64,000 bases of DNA from Cryptomeria japonica (taxonomy: Eukaryota; Streptophyta; Pinopsida; Cupressales; Cupressaceae): NCBI RefSeq assembly GCF_030272615.1, contig NC_081415.1:602351644-602415643 (forward strand). Reading direction: 5' to 3'. Shown here one piece after another: positions 1 through 11,975 of this stretch (position 1 is its first letter; the number at the start of each line of letters is the position of its first letter). A program made the position numbers and the translations under genes. Below the pieces are notes generated by a model. It was given only the letters and a program-made list of their open reading frames with translations, was not told the DNA's origin and made no database searches.

Positions 1-830
1 TGTTGGATGTTCCTCCTCTGGCATGTTCCCTGCCTTCCCGAAATATTGATCAGCAAGATCGGGGGGTAGATGATGTGCTAGACTAGTTACATTAGCATAG
101 AAGATTCTCTCCTCCTCTCTTGTGTTACTTCCACTATATGTTACTCTCATTCTTCTATTTGTTGTCCTTAGTGTTGTCTACTTGAGGACGATGCAAAGCA
201 TTAAGATCTCTCGATCTCTCTCATGTTGACTCAAAAGACACATGTGTTCCCTTCTTCTAGGTGACCTTCCTTGATTGGGGAATGAAGAACAATTATGCAT
301 ACATATATATGATATATATACATGAATTATCATACAGCATACTGACCCCGAGGAAAGCGAAGTCACCTTGCGCTTTGTGTTTTGTGTCTATTATCCTTGG
401 GTTTATCTCACACTTGGGGGCTAAATCCTTGCGATAACGTGCTCCTTTCCTTTCTCATTTCTTATATGTATCACTACCTTAAAGCAATCACCCCCGGTGA
501 GGCGTGTGCGATCTCTTTAACATAGGGGGGCATACATCCCATTCATATCTTTTCAAGATACTTGAAAATTTCTTGGCAAATTTAACCTTGCCTTGAAAAT
601 TTTTGATATCTTTCTTGCATGACTCATAGTGAGGGAACCTTACTACTGACAGTCATGGTTCTCCCTCGTGATCTTCCCTTTTACTTTGTCAATCGAAGTC
701 GTAAGATCCTTAGTCCACTGGGGGCTTGGTGTATCTTGCCTCCTTGACGTGGTGAAAGTCTTTCAATATTGTTTCCTTGTACTTTACCGGAAGTATGAGC
801 ATACATACTCCCGCTAAAGTGGGGGCTAAA
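1..830 (+). mobile_element. 3' internal end of Ty3/gypsy-like element A
   Basis: This is non-coding DNA directly upstream of an LTR. It contains three G-rich phrases of the type cttgggggcta (near 411, 716 and 821). The last, at 811-830, is purine-rich and abuts the LTR start at 831, as expected of a polypurine tract that primes plus-strand DNA synthesis. No open frame of pol type remains, so this is the stretch between integrase and 3' LTR of an element that starts outside the window. Assignment to Ty3/gypsy rather than Ty1/copia is an inference from LTR length and layout only. Confidence 0.6.
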
Positions 831-2054
831 TGTAGCATCCTAAAATTGTGACACTTGCAATTTCGACTGCATTTCGGTCTTCACGATGGCGACGCAACAC
901 ACAACCTGAATGGAGACCCTGAAACCTGATTATGACACTGAAAACTGCATTTTTCAAGCACCCTGGCCTGAACCTCCTTGCACCCTGCTGTCTCGGGAGG
1001 TGGGACCAGAGCGCCCAGCACCCTAGTCCTTCAGGACCAGGGCGCCCAGCGCCCTGGTCCCTAGGTCCTATTTTGGGCCTGGTCTCCTTTGGACTTCGGG
1101 TCTTTTTGTTTGCAATTTGGAAAATAAACTTTCCTGGTCGGCCTAAGGTCGGGAAAATCAGTCTATCAGCCCTAATTGACAAGTATATAAACTACATTTT
1201 TCTCTCTCATTTGGCATGAAGGGGATATGTGTACAAAGCGTGGAAACTATACTCAAGCATTCAAGCATTCAAACATTCAAGCATTCATTCCAAGTCTCCA
1301 TTCAAGGCTAAGTGTTGCATTCAAGACAAGGATTCAACCATTGAAGAGGAGATCACATACTACATGCTACAACATACAACATACAACATCTATACCTTCA
1401 CACATAAGGATACAAACATCCTTAGAACAAGGTATTAGTACTTGTTTTACAGTCATTTACATTTACAGCACTTGCTCATTTCTTGGTTAATTCCAAAACC
1501 GGGGTTTGACCTAAAGGCAAACCCCTAATCCCTAACCCCCCAATCGTCTTCGCTTTTCTGTGTGTAGGTTGTAGGCATGCAGCTGAAATTGAAGATCTGG
1601 AATCCTTGTGCAGAGATGAACAGATCCCCCTTCGTTTTGCAGATTTTTCGGAGGACCATGGCGCCGGGCGCCATCGTCCCGACAACTTTTGTTCAAATTT
1701 GCAGGACAGCGTCGTATCGACATTTTACTACTAATTCCAGGTCCGCAGCTTCATCCTATATCCCTAACTCAATTTATAAGCGAATCTTTCTCACTTTCTA
1801 TGCATTCCTAGCTTAATTCTTCTATGCACATTCTTTACAAAAGAGGGTAGCCTTGCTGTCATAACCCTTGAAACACATTTAGCATCCAATCTTGCATTGT
1901 GTGGGATTGGATCTTGTGGGTTTCAACCCCTCTTTTGAATGTAAATTCTCTCCCCTAAGTGAAAACCATCAACCCTAGTGAATCTCCCTTCTCTCTCCTC
2001 GGAGTTGGAAGAGGGGAGAGCAACTAGGGTTCGATCGCGATTTTCCGCTTTACA
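831..2054 (+). repeat. 3' LTR of element A
   Basis: The repeat starts TGTAGCATCC just after a polypurine tract and ends CGCTTTACA, giving the usual TG...CA ends with a 4-bp TGTA/TACA inverted terminus. A TATA-like motif (agtatataaac) lies near 1180. It is followed by a C-rich segment and a short run of diverged cattcaagcattcaa repeats near 1255-1290. The right border is fixed independently: from 2055 the DNA reads as integrase of another element on the opposite strand. The matching 5' LTR is outside the window, so the target duplication (expected copy atatc at 2055-2059) cannot be confirmed. Confidence 0.75.
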
Positions 2055-2600
2055 ATATCCTCCTAAGGTCTTACCGATACTATCAAAGGTTTATACAATC
2101 CCACATTCTGACTACTACATTTTGCAACTTGACAAACTCTACAAATATACACATATCTCTTAACATCCTTACGAATGTGGGACCAAAACTATTTCTCAGT
2201 CACCAAAGCAACTATTTTGTCAATGCCAAAATGTCCAGCTAAACCTCCACTATGTTTCCCTTTTATTAGGTTCTCTCTCATGGAACTCTAAGGTATGAAC
2301 AACTAAACTCCCCCGAATAAAATCCCATCCTGAATGAAATAATCCAACCATTTTCTCCTATCAATCATAACTAGTTCTCTACATGCTTTCCAAGGTTCCA
2401 CAAAATCTGGGTCTTCATCATACAAGGTCTTCGAATCTTCAAAACCTAATAGTGTCACTCTCATTTCTGTCAAATTTCCCACAACTCAATGCATCAACAA
2501 CTTTGTTAGATTTCCCACTTCTATAATTCAGCACAGAGGTGTAACTCTATGATAATTCTACCCAACTTATATGTCTATGATTCAACTTACTCTGACTGTT
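2055..2600 (-). pseudogene. Ty3/gypsy element B: integrase N-terminal part, interrupted
   Basis: Read on the minus strand, about 2290 to 2055 encodes a degenerate H2C2 zinc-binding region of a Ty3/gypsy integrase. GKHSGGLAGHFGIDK is followed by a CRVCQ-like cysteine pair and then a PLxxxxRP*EDI stretch, where a tryptophan codon appears to have become TAG. Another stop lies in the usual YFW position. The frame ends abruptly at the LTR of element A, so element A inserted here and separated the catalytic DDE core. The DNA between about 2300 and 2600 should hold the RNase H/integrase linker, but I can read little of it. Confidence 0.75.
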
Positions 2601-2606
2601 CAAATA

Positions 2607-3770
2607 CTACAAAGCTTCATAATCTGTATACAACACAAACTCCTTAGGCAGCAAGTAGTGTCTCCATTTCTTCAAGGCTTGAACTATGGTATAAAATTCC
2701 TGATCATACATTGAATATCTCTTCCGTACATCATTCAATTTCTCACTAAAATAGGCTACTACTCTCCCTTCTTGACTCAAAACTGCTCCTATTGCTATTC
2801 CACTTGCATCACAATCCACTTGAAACACCTTATTGAAATTTGGTAAAGCTAACATAGATTGCTCCATCACTTTCTACTTTAATAATTCAAAACTTGTGTT
2901 TTCTCTAGTGGTCCAGTTGAATTCCTTTTGATCTCCTCTCATGGTCTTAGTCATAGGGTTGCAAACTGAATTGAAATTTCTAATAAACTTATGGTAAAAA
3001 CTAGCCAATCCATGAAATGATCTTACCTCTCTAATGCTTTTTGGTGTAGAACACTCAACAATGGCTTTCACTTTCTCAAGGTCCATCTTCAAACCATCCT
3101 CAAATATCATAAATCCTATATAGACTAGTTCATCCTTCATGAAAGTACACTTCTTGATATTGATCAACAACTTTTCTTCTTTCAACCTCTATTAAACTTC
3201 TCTTAATTGCAACAAATGCTCCTCTTTTGTTCTACTAAAAATCAGAATGTCATCCAAATACACAATAACAAAATTATCTAAGAATTTCTTCAAAACCTCA
3301 TTCATCACCCTCATAAAAGTTCTTGGTGCATTAGTCAATCCAAAAGGCATCACCAACCATTCATATAGTCCTTCATTTGTCTTAAATGTTGTCTTCCACT
3401 CATCACCTTCTCTGATCCTGATCTGATGATATCTACTCTTCAAATCTATCTTTGTAAAGTATTTTTCTCGACTCAAACAATCCATTATGTCATCCATGTT
3501 AGGCAAAGAAAACCAGTATTTCACTGTGATCTAGCTTATTGCTCTTGAATCGATACAAATCCTCCATTTTCCATTCTTCTTAGGTACTAATATTGTTTGT
3601 ATTGCACAAGGGATCAAACTCTCCCTAGTCAAACCTTTCTTCAACAACTCCTGCACTTGTCTATTTAGTTCTTCATTCTCTATCGATGTCAATTGGTGTG
3701 CAGATTTGTTAGGCAAACTAGCTTCAAGAACCAAGTCCATGCAATGACTAATACTTCTAACAGGTGGCAA
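2607..3770 (-). pseudogene. Ty3/gypsy element B: reverse transcriptase and RNase H
   Basis: This minus-strand reading frame encodes the polymerase half of a Ty3/gypsy pol. It includes the conserved KKNGKWRICID region (about 3590-3545), the FGLTNAP block (about 3345) and an intact catalytic YLDD in [10 protein letters not shown] (about 3270-3240). The RNase H start [17 protein letters not shown] lies near 2820. The open pieces 3531-3770, 3192-3524, 2874-3185 and 2607-2870 share one frame and are separated only by single stop codons, so this is decay by nonsense mutation without frameshift. The protein would copy element RNA into DNA in virus-like particles. It cannot be made from this copy as it stands. 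Confidence 0.9.
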
Positions 3771-4430
3771 TCCATTAAGTAAATTATTTGAAATAATCTC
3801 CTAATATTATGTTAGCAAATCTTTTATCTCTTTCGGGTGTTCTCCTTCTGGTTCCTATCTCTCAGTCTTCTTAGGAATTGAGGCAAAACACACAGTCTCA
3901 TGTCTTAGTCCATCCATGAATTTCCTTCCATCTACTAAATAGATTCTGGTATTTGTATAGAGTTCACCCTTCAAAGGATCCTCCAAAGGTAACAAGGTTT
4001 TCTTCATCCCATTAGCCACAATAGTGTATGTATTCTTCCTCCCATCATGTATTGCCTATCTATCAAACTGTCAAGGTCTTCCCAATAAAATATGACAAAT
4101 ATCCATAGGCATAATATCACACAGAACTTCATCATGATAATTCCCAATTTTCAATTTTACCAAACACTGTTCACTTACTAACAACTTATGTTCATCCTGA
4201 ATCCATGCTATCTAATAAGGCTTAGGGTGTTTCAATCTCTCCAATTTCAACTTATTCACCATCTCTTCTGAAACAAGATTATCTAAATTACCACTATCAA
4301 TAACAACTTTACAACACTTACCCAATACCTTACATCTAGTCTTGAATAGATTCTCCCTCTATAAGGGTTCTTCGTCTCCTCTGTTATGACACAAAAATAT
4401 CCTCATCATCAATAGTTATCCATCTTCTGG
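3771..4430 (-). pseudogene. Element B: protease region, badly decayed
   Basis: The order gag-protease-RT places the aspartic protease here. Minus-strand reading gives scattered gypsy-like phrases, but stops break the frame and I could not find a clear D(T/S)G active-site triad. The assignment is therefore positional. Confidence 0.5.
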
Positions 4431-5507
4431 TTAATTGTTTGATCCAGTGGGGTTTTCTTCCACCACTGGTGGTCTTCTGGTAGCCTTTGTCTTCTTACAT
4501 TCAAATGCATGGTGTCCTTCTCCTCCACACTTTAAGAAAGTTCCTCTAAATGTCCTCTTGTCTTGTCTTTGAAAGTTCTCATTCTGGTAACCATTTGGTT
4601 CTCTCCTTCGATAGAAATTTTTATCATCCTTCCGGTATGAATTACCTTCTTTTCTCACTTCCTTGTCCCTATTTTGATTTGTAATGGTTCCTCTTCCTCC
4701 TTAAAATCTTCCTCCGGTAGACCTTCCACCTCTACCTCTCTGTCTCTTCTTATGTCTTTTGTTTAATTTCTCTTTAGCCTTTAGTGCATACTGGTAAGCC
4801 TCTTCAACACACTCTAATTTGATCATACTAAGTTCATCTTGTATAGATATCCACATTCCATTCAAATATCTTGCAATTTGTTCAAGTTCATCATCAACAT
4901 GTCCATATCTGATGTTCAATTTGTAAAATGCTTCGGTGTACTCCTTCACACTAGATTCCTTTTGTCTCAAGTTTTGTGATTTCCGGAACAAATCCACTTG
5001 AGAATTTGTCAGGACAAACTATGATTTCAACTTAGGAATCATACGATCCCGTGTCTTAATCTTTTCTCTACCTCTTCTTTGTCTATCAACTTGCAAATGC
5101 TCACACCGAAGAGATGCATGACCTTTGAACTTGGTACAGGCATATTTCACCTTCCTCTCTTCTGCAGTGTTTTTAAAATCAAAATACTTCTCCATCTCCA
5201 AGATCCAATCCATCAATTCATCCGAATCTAACTTCCCATCATATTTTGGTAGGATGAAATCAGGTTTAGCGTTTTCCCTACTTAAAACCCTTAAAAACCT
5301 TTCTTCATCTAGTTCAACTGCCGGTAGGTTTACTTGTTCTATCAGGGCTTCTTCTCCTTCATCTTTGCTTACAATTTCAATATGTTGACCTCTTCTCTAG
5401 GTTGTCTCCACGACTTCTAACCGGACTTCTATTCCTCACAACATCTCCATCACAATAGGATCTGCATTCCCACATGCTCCACCATTCCTAGTTCCTCTTC
5501 GCACCAT
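4431..5507 (-). pseudogene. Element B: gag with zinc knuckle
   Basis: The minus-strand gag runs from a possible ATG at 5505-5507 down to the nucleocapsid region. A typical Ty3/gypsy gag core (SDELMDWILEMEKYFDF, about 5230-5170) is followed by a segment with KEYTEAFYKLNIRYG near 4940. A CCHC-like knuckle FLKCGGEGHHAFEC near 4550 appears to have lost its first cysteine. Pieces 5019-5216, 4701-4997 and 4431-4658 are in the same frame as the downstream RT, so gag and pol were one polyprotein frame, now broken only by stops. Confidence 0.8.
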
Positions 5508-5600
5508 TTATTCACACAAGTCCTTTGCAATTGTAGGTCGGATCCACAATCTGCCACTCTACAACAAAATTCAGGACATGCAACCTATGAAATGAAACTT

Positions 5601-5613
5601 CTCTCTAATACCA
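5601..5613 (-). other. Primer binding site of element B
   Basis: The minus strand reads TGGTATTAGAGAG two bases after the LTR end. This is a degenerate match to TGGTATCAGAGC, the plant site complementary to the 3' end of initiator tRNA-Met, which primes minus-strand synthesis. Confidence 0.6.
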
Positions 5614-5615
5614 CT

Positions 5616-5906
5616 TGAAGTAGTCACTAGTGAGGATGGATCTCAAGGAGATCAGTTTGCACCAGTTAGCAAGAGGAAACACAATGAAAAGACATAAATA
5701 TGATGGAGGCAATGGAAAATAGATAGTTTTATTGCATGAAATTTGATTACATCCAACTGGTAACAATCGGGTTACAACATACCGGCACACAGGCCTGGTA
5801 GAATAGGTCACAACCAGGACCTTGAATTGAAAGATCTATCTTCTAGGCACAACCTATCTATCTGATACTCTGATAGATTCTAACTAATTCCATTCTAAAG
5901 AGTGAT

Positions 5907-5979
<73 letters not shown>

Positions 5980-6319
5980 ATCCAAAGGATCTAGTTGGTC
6001 CAAAAGGGATCAAAACTCAAAGAACAAGGCCTAACATGTAAAATGAACAAGGTCGGCCTCTGCCAAGAGATTCCTTCGGAAAATCCAAAGGATAAAATGT
6101 AGAAGATCGACCACATGGCAAGAAACATCGAGATCAATGCTTAAGGCTCTGCAAGATTCAAAATGGGTTCTAGTAGATCACCAGAATAGGTCTCAGGCAA
6201 TTGGTAACAAAGGAACAACTGGTAACAAGAAACTATCATGGAAACCGATAGCGATATCTTGCCAAAAAGTGATCGAAATGAGATGCAGTTTGAAAGAAAG
6301 AAAGATGATCAAGTCTTCA
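5616..6319 (-). repeat. 5' LTR of element B (outer border tentative)
   Basis: The inner border is fixed by the primer binding site: the LTR ends GACTACTTCA on the minus strand. The outer border is proposed where the minus strand reads TGAAGACTTG (plus-strand end 6319), because this restores a 5-bp TGAAG/CTTCA terminal inverted repeat. It contains a long (TA)n tract at about 5910-5977. The matching 3' LTR is lost beyond the element A insertion, so the outer border rests on that short match only. Confidence 0.45.
5910..5977. repeat. (TA)n microsatellite
   Basis: Uninterrupted TA dinucleotides, about 34 units, inside the LTR of element B. Confidence 0.95.
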
Positions 6320-7139
6320 AGTAGAATCCAACTCCATAGGATCTGATGAGCCAAAACTGGGACACATAGAAAGAAAACTAAAACTGCAAACATAATAAAA
6401 AGGAAAATGTTTTTGGTTGATGCAAAATTGTTGTGCACCAGGTATGCTCCTGCATCAAATCTGTTGCACTGATAATGTTGATTCTCTGACAAAAACGTGA
6501 TTCTACAATGCCTAGATGTGATTTTAGAACCCATGCATTGTTTAAACTATCATAGACATGATTTTTGATAAAATGTCAAATTCTATCCAAATGTGAAATT
6601 GTTGAATGTCACCAAATCTTAATGTTGAATTTTTTTGTGGCAAGAGAACAACAAATAATGAAGACACAATGTTTGAGGATGTGTTTGTCCAAAATGTTTT
6701 TTGTCTATGTTCAAAATATTTTCACTATTATAGCACAAATTGAAGACACTTGAAAACATGCACAGCCTAGGCTGGAAAAAGAAACCATTCAATGGGACCT
6801 CCACAACATAGAAATACCTCAAACAAGAGGACAACTAGAGATTCGGGCAGCACTGGCTCCCCTAGCATGGCACTCACTTCTCGAGCATACCAGATTCTCA
6901 TACCTCAAAAAATCAAAGATCAAATGATGGATTCCTATTTCAACATGAAAGGGTACACGAGGGATATCTACAGAGTACAATCCACACTCCTTGAACCATC
7001 ATATATAATGATTTTTAGCCTCTACAACAAATGGTGTTTAGTGAGGGAGCTTCTGTGGTCCTTGGTGTCTACCCATGTGGTGGCAGCTCATTTAAGAACA
7101 CACTCCTAATCACCAAAGATGATTTTTAACGCATCCAAC
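6320..7139. other. Unassigned stretch
   Basis: There is no recognisable gene. A plus-strand open frame at 6792-7109 (105 codons) has no family I recognise and ordinary composition. It could be a relic exon or chance. Confidence 0.3.
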
Positions 7140-7144
7140 ACAAG

Positions 7145-8957
7145 TGTGGATACCAGGGAGAACCATCGGTGTATATACACATCACCGAGTCATCACGAAT
7201 TTTGCCTAACATATTAATTCATATAGTGGTCAAAAGAAGTACCACTTGGGTCATGCTCTCTGACTTGGCCTTATGGGATACCTAGGAGACATGCCCTCCT
7301 ACCTAAATAGAAGATGATGAAAATTTATCTTACACCCAAGGTCCAATGGAAGGTGAGGGGAGAGGATATTTATATTATCAACTTTAGGGCTATAAACATT
7401 AAATATGTAAAGCACACCAAACACTTCAAACAAGGTCTTTAACCAAAAATGAAAAAGAGATGTGACCCTAATTAAACTAAAAATACAAAGACACACCTAG
7501 ATTACCCTTGCAAAAAATGATTAGTAATTTTGATAGATTACCCCCACTTGCAACCACACTAGTTAGGTAAATTTTGTAAATCCAAATCCAAATATGAAAG
7601 GGCACCACTTTGTTAGTCCAATGCAAAGGGGTTAAGCCAAAATAAAAAAAGAAAACCCTAAAATGTAAATGAAAAATGAAAGCACAAAAACACATTTGTA
7701 TCAAACATAGATGAAACTTCTGAACACAGATGCACAATTATGAGACACATACGTACTTTCTGAGATCTAAACCTGCAAAACAAACAAAAAATACAATAGG
7801 GAGCGAAGATGCATTTTCGGGTCAGAAATACACAAGTATGAGTCACAGACATGATTTCCAAAACTTGCACATGCAACAAACAAAAAATGTGAAAATACAA
7901 AAAATATCCAACACAAAAGCGATCTTAAAATTGCAATCTCGAAATTATGATGCACAGGCATTGTTTCATGATCTGGAACCTACCAAACCAATATAAAAAT
8001 ACATACGCGAAAATAGAAAGAAGAGGTGTGACATCAAAATGTAGACATGGTAAAATCAGTCATAGATGTGTAATAAATCAGAATCGTCGCAAATCCGACT
8101 ACAACTACACACACAAAAAAGCTAGATCTGCAAATAAAAGGTTGGAAATAAAAGGGACAAGAATCCTATTGGGCATGCCAAAATGTATATGGTAAAAAAT
8201 GATGATGATAAACTATTGTAAAACCATAAAGATTCAACCACAATAAAACCTTAGTTCTACAACCAAACATTCACCATCCACGAATAAAGATACCTAAGAA
8301 TAGGTAAATCAACAAATAAAACAATATTACCATTCACATATCAAGTAGGGTTTCAATCTCCATTCTCTTCTATCTCCATTGATCTTGTTTCTTATAGTTT
8401 CTATTAGATTTTGTGTGTACACAAGAGCTCAATAAAGAATGGATTATGGTTGAAATATCTTGATTGCAAGAAGTTTGATTGCATAGAATTGAGTGACTGA
8501 TTGATTAGGTTGATAATGAAGGAAGTATCATCTTATATAGAAGACACTTTAGGAAATGGAGGGATAAGATTAAAAGGTGAAGAGGATAAATGGTCGGCTA
8601 GGATTAAAGGGTAGGTAGAAGAAATAATTAAATGATAACGAGGGTAGGTAACATATAATTAAGAGATAAGTGACATGTATCATAGAAGGAAAAATCTAAT
8701 GAATTAATTAAATAAATAAAGAGTTATTTAATTAATAGAGGAAGTGGGATCAATTAAATAAATAAAATATTTATTTAATCTAGGAAGATGACAATTTAAA
8801 TAAATAAAAGTATTTATTTAAATTCCAAAAAGGGGGTAGAAGAGGCTAAATGAATTAAATAAATAAAGATTTATTTAATTAATAGAAGACTTAGGATAAA
8901 AAAATTACATAAATAAAATATTTATCTAATTAAAGAAGACAATTTTAGGTCTCGACA
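7145..8957 (-). repeat. Probable solo LTR with 5-bp target duplication
   Basis: Read on the minus strand, the block starts TGTCGAGACC and ends GGTATCCACA, an imperfect 10-bp inverted terminus. The same 5 bases, acaag, stand immediately outside both ends (7140-7144 and 8958-8962). A TATA-like motif (TTCTATATAAG on the minus strand) lies near 8535, and the minus-strand U3 (about 8700-8940) is packed with short palindromes of the attaaataaataaa type. No coding sequence is recognisable within it, so recombination between two LTRs is the simplest origin. A 1.8-kb LTR is long but within the range known for plant Ty3/gypsy elements. Confidence 0.5.
8696..8940. repeat. Array of short AT palindromes
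   Basis: At least five blocks pair attaaataaataaa with its near-complement tttatttaatt, separated by GA-rich spacers. Each block can fold into a hairpin. They sit in the U3 part of the probable solo LTR, where regulatory or packaging signals would lie. Confidence 0.7.
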
Positions 8958-8962
8958 ACAAG

Positions 8963-9745
8963 TATAATAATATGACATAAAATTTATAAAAAATTCTCCA
9001 AACTACATGAACAAGAATGTGGCAATTTAGCTCAATGTGTCTACAAAAGAAAAATCTTACAAAATATGCTCTAATGATCAATAAGGAAAAAATAAAATAA
9101 ATAAAATACCTCCACAAATTAAAAGCACACAGGACTACCCAGCTAATAGTACCATGTTTGCCAAAACTAGATAATGAATTCTCAAGTTATGAGTATATGA
9201 AAGAAAAAATGTCAACTACGGCCCAAAGGTGACTAAAAATGGCTGACCCTCTTTAAACCCCAAGGGCTAAGGTTTGGTCCTCTATGGGACCATCTATTTA
9301 GCATAAGCGATAAAAAATGCAACCAACTCAAATGATACCAAGCACAAGTAATAGAGGCAAGGACCATATGAGATGGTGGGGGTTCCAGTGGTGGCTCTAT
9401 GCACAACCTCAATCCAAAATAATTCACAAGCTCCACAAATAAAATCTACATGATTGGCACCATCGCAAGATACAAAAGCAAGTGAAATGAAACCACTAGT
9501 CAAACTACAAAATTAAAAACAAATAATAGTTTTGTGATCATGTCAAAATATGATAGTTTTCAAATGATATGCTAACCATAGAATGCACTCCCAGATACCA
9601 CGTTAGGGTTTGCACCCAACCCCAAGAGCCAATCTATAGATCATCCTTCACAAGAATAAGATAATCAACACAAGATGATGTTTCACTGAAAACCAAAATG
9701 TATTGAGATGAAAGGTAAGAACAAATGTACAAATGCCTTTCTTAC
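8963..9745. other. Unassigned stretch
   Basis: No gene recognised. Overlapping minus-strand open frames at 9233-9503 have no recognisable family and no neighbouring coding signal. Confidence 0.3.
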
Positions 9746-9756
9746 AAAGGCAAGAG

Positions 9757-10056
9757 AAAGAAGTTATCTCTTTGTCTTCAGAGATGTAGTGTCGTGGTTA
9801 AAAACACTTCATTGGTGAAGTGCCCACCAAGGTTCAAATCCTTGTTGGGCCATTGTGCTTGCATGCCTTGTTCTTTTCTTGGGTCATTGGGCTCGTGGGT
9901 TTGATCAAGTGAAGTGTAGGGAGGAGGTCCCCCATTTGTGACCTCACTAGTTCATATCTCTAGGACAAAATCACTTCATGTGGAGCCGAAGGGTGTGTCA
10001 TGTCAACATCACCAATCACATTAAATTTTTTATCAGACATAGGTTTTTAAAAAAAA
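9757..10056 (+). mobile_element. tRNA-derived SINE
   Basis: The 5' part carries an internal RNA polymerase III promoter. An A-box-like TAGTGTCGTGG lies at about 9787-9797, and a near-consensus B box GGTTCAAATCC at about 9832-9842 has normal tRNA spacing. About 200 bp of tRNA-unrelated body follows, and the element ends in an A run at about 10049-10059. Flanking near-identical 11-mers aaaggcaagag (9746-9756) and aaaggtaagag (10057-10067) fit a target-site duplication made by LINE-machinery retroposition. The tRNA-like part lacks a full cloverleaf, so it is not a tRNA gene. Confidence 0.75.
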
Positions 10057-10067
10057 AAAGGTAAGAG

Positions 10068-10660
10068 TAGGAGATGAGAGAACATAGGATGTCAACAAGT
10101 GTCTCAATATAAAAGGAGAATAGGTAGAGTATAACCACCACTCAACTACCTAGTTAAATGATATTTACCTAAGCCAAACTTAAGTAAACATAAATAGGGA
10201 AAACTATTTACTCCAACATTTTGTGGGGACATAATAATATTTCAATATAACTTAATTTACAAACCAAACCACCTTATAAAGTATAGTAGAATTGAGAGAA
10301 ATTTTAGTAAAAGGTCTTAGATATATCAAAGGCTTAGTACTTGAAGTATAAATCCTATACATTTTATGATATCTCCCTTATAGGAAATTTAACTTAAGCA
10401 AAAATAATAGATCCAAGAAAAATGAAATATGCTAAGTGAGAACTCTTGGTAAGAGAATAGAAGAAAATGAGAGAAAAATGTCTCGAAAAATTATAAGAGG
10501 GTTTTTGCAATCTCCTTAACAGTTTAATCTCTATAATAATTAAATATACCTATAAGGCATCACTACCTATGATAAATGTAAACACACACATATTAATTAC
10601 AACATATCTTTTAAAAAATACATATAAAAAATCTAATTGAATAATACGTAAAGATTACAC
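10068..10660. other. AT-rich DNA without features
   Basis: No open frame or repeat structure recognised. Confidence 0.4.
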
Positions 10661-10668
10661 ACACACAC

Positions 10669-10730
<62 letters not shown>

Positions 10731-10892
10731 GTGTATGTATATGTACATGTATATATATGTCTATGTATACATATGTATGTATATGTATACATACATATAT
10801 ATGTGTATACATACATGTATGCATGTATATATACACATATGCATGTATATATAAATGCATATGTTTGTGTGTGTGTATATATATATATATTT
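10661..10892. repeat. Compound TA/TG/CA microsatellite
   Basis: A (CA)n start passes into a long (TA)n run and then mixed TATG/TACA words. The long YIYIY-type open frames on both strands here are artefacts of this composition. Confidence 0.95.
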
Positions 10893-11009
10893 GGGTAAGT
10901 GCAATCAAGGGGATAGCACCCTATACTACTTATAAAAGGAGTACATATCAAAAATATATAATGTCGATACAAAAATGGCATTACAAGAACCCAAATGCCA
11001 AGCTTCCTA

Positions 11010-11975
11010 CTAATAATTGCCATGCATGGCTTGTAAAATAGAAGATGTAAATTCACCAATGATGATGACATTATTGGTTGATTGGTCAGACAACCACCAG
11101 TCATCGAAGTGGGTAACCCTGCGGAAGGGTTCCATGTTGTCATTCCTTACAGCGCATCGAAAAACCTCCCAAGCATTCTCACTGAAGATTCTCATTCTTT
11201 CATGCTCAGCCTCCTTCTCCAGATTTCTCTCCATAGCTTGGTTGTGTCTATCATTATCTGAATCCTCCCCATTCTCCTCAGTCGACCCATCTTTCGAGCT
11301 ATTTGAGGGTAGGTAGAGTTCCAACTTGAAGTAAACCTTAAGGATGCTTAGCCTATGGTTGGTAGGTAAGCTCAAAATGCAGTTGGCCACTTCTTTCACA
11401 ACCAAAGGTTTTAACAAAACCTCCAAGTAGCCCAAACATCATTTTACATGACTCCAAAACATCCACCACCGGGAGTAATATAGCCTCAAAGATCTTCGAA
11501 TCACACCAGTGCCTCTGGTGGTTGAGGGCTAGACCAACCAGTCCCTCCATGGCATCATAAGCAGCATCCACTGTATAGAACAAATTCTGTAGTTGTCCAT
11601 GCAGATCCTCCTCATAGTTAATGCATGGTATGTTACCAAAATAGGCCATTTTGTGCACGAATCACTCTCAGAAGGAGGCAGTTCGAGTATGGAAGTAGAC
11701 AGAGAGCGACCCCATAAATAGCAATAACCCAACCAATTCTAGAAACTGCATCAAGTCCTCACCATCCTCAATGAGGATTAGAGAATTTGTCATGAATCTA
11801 GAAAATCTGAAAGTGTCAAAAGTGTCTTTAGTTCTACTGTACTTCCAGTCCTAATGTCTTAATCTCCATCGGTCCTTATGGATGCAAAGTTTGAAATAAG
11901 AACCGTGTACCATCAATATCCCATCAGTCGATCAAGGCATGCCAACAAATCTGAGTCTATCAGAGATACCTTAAT
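11010..11975 (-). pseudogene. Unrecognised broken coding region after LINE RNase H
   Basis: On the minus strand a protein-like frame runs from about 11975 to 11353 with only a few stops (near 11937, 11853, 11684 and 11678). It continues after a frame change in the overlapping frame 11435-11010. Visible features are a hydrophobic, possibly membrane-spanning stretch (DLMQFLELVGLLLFMGSL, near 11750-11700) and a motif LALNHQRHWCDSKIFEAI near 11520. An acidic/basic segment near 11280 precedes a tryptophan-rich HFDDWWLSDQ near 11100. I do not recognise the family. It follows the LINE RNase H tail in the same frame, which may be chance juxtaposition or a 3' extension of that LINE. Confidence 0.5.

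Noticed and set aside
9785-9845. Possible tRNA gene
   Set aside because: It has A- and B-box-like promoters but no paired acceptor stem or clear anticodon arm, and it is continuous with a SINE body and A tail.
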